From positions 13,063,364 through 13,127,363 of the forward strand of contig CM055106.1 of the NCBI GenBank assembly GCA_029204225.1: DNA of 64,000 nucleotides, in the 5' to 3' direction. The stretch's first letter is position 1. Every line of letters begins with the position of its first letter. Shown piece by piece: positions 59,326 through 64,000 of the stretch. A program made the position numbers and the translations under genes. A model generated the notes under the pieces. That model was not told the origin of the DNA and did not search any database. It was given only the letters and a program-made list of their open reading frames with translations. Source of the stretch: Diphasiastrum complanatum (lineage: Eukaryota > Streptophyta > Lycopodiopsida > Lycopodiales > Lycopodiaceae).

Positions 59326-60591
59326 TTGGATGTTCAAGATGCAAATGATGATGCCTTTGTGATGTCTTCATGTATGCTTGCTAATTATGATGGAGATCTA
59401 GATCCTTGGTGGATTGATAGTGGAGCAAGTTCACACATGACCTTTCACAAAGAGTACTTCACTTCTTTGTTGGCATATGGAGATGACAAGAGGGTGATCT
59501 ACACGGCCAATGATGGTGAGTGTGCAATCAAAGGGATTGGCACAATTCCTATTTCTCTCTCTACAAATAGGAATGTTCATTTGGAGGATGTCTTGTTTAT
59601 TCCATCTATTACCAAGAACTTGCTTAGTGTGAGCCAAATGCTAAGTAAAGGCCTCAAGGTGGAGTCTGATGGAGATGCTTGTTTGATCAAAAGGAAGGAT
59701 GTCTTGATTGGAAAAGGTAAAAGGAAAGGGAAGTTGTTCAAGCTAGATGCTTGTGTTATTGCTAACCAAGTTGGATGTGTTGCAAGGGAGCAACTTTCTA
59801 TTCAAGAGGTTTGGCACAAAAGGATGGGACACCTCAACTTCAAGTCATTGGAGGTAATGGCAAGGAAGAAGGTTGTGATTGGTCTTCCAAGTTCCTTAAG
59901 TAATGCCAAGCATGTTTGTGAGTCTTGTGCTTTGTCTAAGTCACATAGATTACCTTATACTCGATCTATTTCTATATCTGAAAAGCCTTTTCAATTTGTA
60001 CATTCGAATATTCATGGATTTACTACAATTAGCAATAGTGGAGCTAAAATGTCTGTAACATTCATTGATGATTTTAGTAGATTCTGTTCGATCTATCTAC
60101 TAAAGAGCAAGGATGAAGTGTATGATGTCTTTGTCAAGTTCAAGAATGGAAGGGAGAACCAATTTTCCACAGAGATCAAGTGCTTGAGAGGTGACAATGG
60201 TGGTGAGTACATATCTAACAAATTCAAAGCCTTTTGTGATGAGCATGGGATCAAGAGGGAGTATACAACATCAAGGACCCCACAACAAAATGGAGTCGTT
60301 GAAAGGAAGAATAGGACTTTATGCGAAAGTGATAAAGCTATGAGATTAAGTGCTGATCTTGACAAACCATTTTGGGATCAAGCTTTGTCGTGTGCCAATT
60401 TCTTGTGCAGTAGGTGGCCGAGTGCTATTTTGGATGGGAGGACACCTTTTGAGATGCTATTCAACAGGAGGCCGAGTATCAACTTTCTAAGAAACTTTGG
60501 ATGCACATGTTATGTCAACATTACTCTTGATGATAGGACCAAGGAGGATCCATCTTCAAGAAGAGTATTTTTGTTGAATATAGTGAGGTGA
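59326..60591 (+). pseudogene. Inner copia protease-integrase, alpha version (421-codon open frame)
   Basis: Protease DPWWIDSGASSHMT, GAG-pre-integrase VWHKRMGHLNFKSL, and integrase with SVTFIDDFSRFCSIYLL, LRGDNGGEYISNKF and RTPQQNGVVERKNRTL, so the D-D-E residues are present. A frameshift after DPSS converts the tail to RRVFLLNIVR and a stop, exactly as in the left alpha copy at 23566-24196. Confidence 0.9.
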
Positions 60592-62146
60592 GTAAAGCCT
60601 ACAAGGTTTACATTCCTTCTACTAACAAAGTGATTGTTGGTAGAGATGTCATTTTTTATGAGGGGGAACATTCCAAAAGTGTCCTCAAGCATGATTGATG
60701 ATAGAGTGGATGGATCTAACATTCTTAATGTTGATGAAAAGGATCCTACTTTGGATGGTGATGATGATGGATCTTCATCAAGTCAAAAGCCAAGGAGAAC
60801 ATCAAGAGAAAGACAAGTACCTTCAAGGCTCACATATGATCAAAAAGGTAAGCAAGTAGTTTCTGAAAATTATGTTGCTTTCCTAACCTCTTTGGATGAG
60901 CCTACAAGTGTAGATCAAGCAAGAAAAGAAGAGTGGATCCAAGCAATGGATCTTGAGTATCAAGCTCTTATGAAGAATGGAACATCAAGATTGGTGGAGT
61001 TGCCTAAGGACAAGAAAGCTATTGGATGCAAATGGATCTTCAAGGTGAAGACAAACCAAGATGAATCTATCAACAAGTACAAAGCAAGGTTAGTGGCAAA
61101 AGGATATGCTCAGCAACAAGGGATTGACTATGATGACACCTTTGCACCCGTGGCAAAGATGGTAAGCATTCGAGTCATCATTTCACTTGCTACACTTTAT
61201 GGATGAGATCTATGGCAAATGGACATTTCAAATGCATTCTTGAATGGTGATCTTGAGGAGGAAGTGTACATGGAGCAACTAGAGAGCTACTGGAGACAAT
61301 CAAGATGTGGAGGATATCAAGAATGCTCTTAAGAAGGAGTTTGAGGTGCATGATCTTGGTAATTTGCATTACATTTTGGGAATAGAAGTCATTAGATCTT
61401 CTCAATCTACTTTCATTTGTCAAGAGAAGTATGCTAATTCTATTCTAGAAAAATTTCATATGGTAGATGCAAAAGCTATTGATACACCTATGGAGTCTCA
61501 TGTAAAGCTGACTATAAGAGATAATGAAAGATCCTTCGAGGACATTACTCTCTATAGGAAGTTAGTTGGTTCACTCATCTATCTAGCCATTACTAGACCT
61601 GATCTAAGCTATTGTGTTGGAAGATTGAGTCAATTCATGCAAGATCCTAGTGAGGGGCATTGGAAGCTAGGAAAGTGAGTTTTGAGGTACATCATTGGAA
61701 CTCGAGATTTTGGCATATTGTATGAGGGATCATCATCTAATTTTTTTGGATTTTCAGATTCAAACTATGCTGGAGATGTTATGGATAGGAAATCCATTAG
61801 TGCTTATTGTATTTTCATAGGTGATGGAGCTATATCATGGATGTCAAAGAAACAAGCCACTATCTCATTGTCATCTAGTGAGGCCGAGTACAAAGCTCTT
61901 ACACATTGCACAAAGGAGATGGTATGGATCAAGAGGATGATCAAGGATCTTCACTTTCTGGATGTTTCAATATCACTTTGTGAGGGAGCAAGTCATTACA
62001 AAGGAGGTGGAGCTTCAACATGTGTCTTCAAGGGAATGTATAGCTGATATCTTCACCAAAGCATTGGGAAAAGACTTGTTCATGAAGCATAGGATTTCAC
62101 TTGGAGTATTATCAAAGTCCTATGCTAAAACTTGTTGAAGAAGAAG
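60592..62146 (+). pseudogene. Inner copia RT-RNase H, alpha version (RT active site deleted)
   Basis: RT piece 60634-61206 has VKTNQDESINKYKARLVAKG and IDYDDTFAPVAKM. The next part, around 61285, joins EEVYMEQLES directly to later RT sequence and so lacks the YVDD segment, sharing the 212-bp deletion seen in the left alpha copy. Later pieces are 61307-61678 (LHYILGIEVIRSSQST) and RNase H 61682-62047 (KKQATISLSSSEAEYKAL). It ends at the purine-rich GAAGAAGAAG before the LTR. Confidence 0.9.
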
Positions 62147-62776
62147 TGTGAAAGATTCAACTAGTTTCATCACATTTTGCTATATTTTCATATTTGGCAT
62201 ATTGAGGCCAAAACTTGTTTTAGACTTAGAGGTTGACTTTTCAAAGTTCATCAATCTAAATTTCATTTGAATAAACACTTTTTGAAAGTATGGGAGAGTT
62301 AGAATGCGAGTTTGAGTAGATTCAAATTTGAATAATTGGATACATTGAATCTAGACACAAAAATTAGTAGGATTAGCCAAGTGGCCAAATAGGGTTTGGA
62401 CCTACTATAAAAGGATGTAACTCGTGGAGAGAGCCATTTTCTCTCTTTCTCATTTCATGCTTATACATGGTTCTCTTGGGTTCTACTATCCATTGGTGCA
62501 CTATCTTGGTGTTTGCTTACAAATCTATGTGTAGAATGATCTATATTTTTTATTTTTGGATCCACACATGTGAAATACAGTAGCTTGCTAGTTTTTTATG
62601 GACAGCAACAGTACTTTTTTATTTCATTCAAGTTTGATCAAGTTCTATTAGTGTTTGCATCTCATTTTGTGTGTAGATGCTGATTTTTCTACATTGGTGA
62701 GATTGGTAGTGTATTTATCTTTCTAACCAAAGATCATTCAAGTAGATTGGATCATAATGATTTGAAATCTTTCACA
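62147..62776 (+). mobile_element. Inner copia 3' LTR (right arm)
   Basis: 630-bp LTR with TGTGAAAGATT and TCTTTCACA ends, followed by CTAAG (62777-62781), the complement of the CTTAG target duplication, and then the outer copia gag. It mirrors the left-arm junction at 21380/21381. Confidence 0.95.
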
Positions 62777-63940
62777 CTAAGGAGTTGTATGACGTTGTTA
62801 CAGGTGCAGAGGGGATTACCTAAAGTTGACGACACAGCAATCTCCAAATGGAAGCTAAAGGATGGCAAAGCATTTGCGTTGATCATTCTCAACATTCGGA
62901 TACTCAAATTGGCCATGTGTCCAAAGCTCAGACATCCAAAAAAGTCTGGAAACATCTTGGGCACATTATACGAAGTGCAAGATACAGCTTCCAAGCTACA
63001 TCTCAAGAAGAAATTTTACTCTCTCAAGATGTCAAATGGTGATTCCTTGTAGAATCACATCAACCAGTTCAAGAACCTGCTGAAGGCAAATGGCCGCTGT
63101 CAGATCTGTCATTGATGATCAAGACACAGTAATACAACTACTTACAAGCTTGCCAAGCTCATATGACAGTTGGGTGATGATCATCACGACGCATCCAGAG
63201 CTGACTCTTTTAAGAGTCATTGCAATGGTGTTGCAGGAAGACACGCGGAGGAACGAAGCCTCCAGTTCGTCAGCTGATTCTCACGTCTTGTACACCAACA
63301 AATGCACGACTAAGCAAAAGAAGAAGAAAGGCCCGAAGCAATCAAAGCAAGACCAAAAACCAACACAGCACAAAGAATAGTCAAATCTACATACTAAGAA
63401 GAAGTTGTTCTGCAGATACTGTAAGAGAAACGACCACGAGATTCAAGACTGCCGGATACTACAAGCAAAGAACAACAACAAGGGACAGTCAAATCAAGTG
63501 GCCAATGCAGCTACAGAAGCTCCACAGCCCATCCAAAAAATGAATCATGATGCTTTCATAACCAAACATCAAGGAGCATCCAATGATAGTTCTTGGTTCC
63601 TGCAGCATATGACCAGTCTCATTGGCTGTTTTGAGTCCTATACACCCTACAGTACCAACAAAATACGTTCACCTTGGCAATAATAGCACACAAGCTAATA
63701 GATTTAAAGGTATTGTAAGATTAAGCTTTGCAAATGATCAATCTAAGCTACTTTCTAAAGTCCTATATGTACCCAATCTATCTACAAATATGCTCTCTAT
63801 AAGCAGAATCACTGACCTACAAAAATAAGTAGAATTCAAATATGATCAATGCAAGGTAGTTGATAGAACAGGCAAGATCCTAGCACTCGGAAAGAGGCAT
63901 GGATACTTGTATAAATTAAGTCATTGCTTTCCTGCCTCTA
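62777..63940 (+). pseudogene. Outer copia Gag to protease region (right arm)
   Basis: Gag reads from ELYDVVTGAE through frame changes (62747-63052 and 63090-63380; LTSLPSSYDSWVMIIT) to the knuckle CRYCKRNDHEIQDC (63405-63683) and the protease region SSWFLQHMTSLIGCFESYTP and KVLYVPNLSTNMLSISRI. An in-frame stop at 63050 and a 1-base change break it. It is cut by the gypsy LTR at 63940. Confidence 0.86.
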
Positions 63941-64000
63941 TGTTGGGGGTATTCCCAACAAAGTGTAAATAAATAAAAACATCCAATAAAATGTGTTGCG
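63941..64000 (+). mobile_element. Start of gypsy LTR (continues past window)
   Basis: TGTTGGGGGTATTCCC at 63941 begins the same LTR family as 20219 and 18678, at the same copia position. The LTR continues out of the window. Confidence 0.85.

Larger units (their letters stand above)
55320..64000. repeat. Right arm of large inverted duplication
   Basis: Reverse-complement partner of 20160-31631: LINE ORF2, outer copia LTR, inner copia, outer copia gag, gypsy LTR. It runs off the window. It lacks the inner 5' LTR (deletion near 58356) and the beta half of the inner copia. Confidence 0.9.

Overview
The window is almost entirely transposable-element DNA from a land plant with a large, repeat-rich nuclear genome. 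The evidence is Ty1/copia and Ty3/gypsy LTR retrotransposons with plant-type primer-binding sites (initiator-Met and a Tat/Athila-like site), a plant L1-type LINE with a zinc knuckle in ORF1, Helitron-like helicases, GT-AG introns and long CT/TA microsatellites. I cannot name the species. A single-domain, intron-containing PfpI-type gene leaves a seed-free plant or gymnosperm possible, but that is only a guess.

Layout. 1-8.3 kb: a stray gypsy fragment, a decayed Helitron-like Rep/helicase on the minus strand (875-4413), and copy A of a 2.6-kb segment (4629-7217) carrying a gag fragment and a decayed transposase-like gene. 8.3-18.7 kb: a CT/TA microsatellite, then a dead Tat-like gypsy element on the minus strand (LTR, accessory ORF, integrase, RT/RNase H, protease, gag, leader, PBS, LTR). 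17.5-20.6 kb: a 1.6-kb tandem duplication of the gypsy leader, its LTR and adjoining copia sequence. 20.2-31.6 kb: a nest. An outer copia element sits inside a LINE, an inner copia element with a 5-bp target duplication sits inside the outer gag, and the gypsy LTR cuts the outer element's protease region. 31.6-37.6 kb: a tandemly duplicated Helitron helicase C-terminus, the inverted copy A' of the 2.6-kb segment, a gag remnant and a copia LTR with PBS.

38.4-45.3 kb is the only part that looks like host sequence. It holds an unrecognised gene-like region (38362-39586), AT-rich spacer, a minisatellite with higher-order structure, and an apparently intact three-exon PfpI/DJ-1-superfamily gene (44299-45297). 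45.8-51.0 kb is a young, complete LTR retrotransposon that encodes only Gag and protease, with a leader of five iterated hairpins. 53-64 kb holds a copia gag fragment, then a LINE and the same copia nest again in opposite orientation. The right nest (55320 to the window end) is therefore an inverted copy of 20160-31631.

How it fits together: apart from the PfpI gene and possibly the 38-kb locus, the reading frames are dead mobile elements. The interesting information lies in the rearrangements (inverted arms, reciprocal deletions, a composite copia element, a templated junction) and in iterated structural motifs in two retrotransposon leaders.
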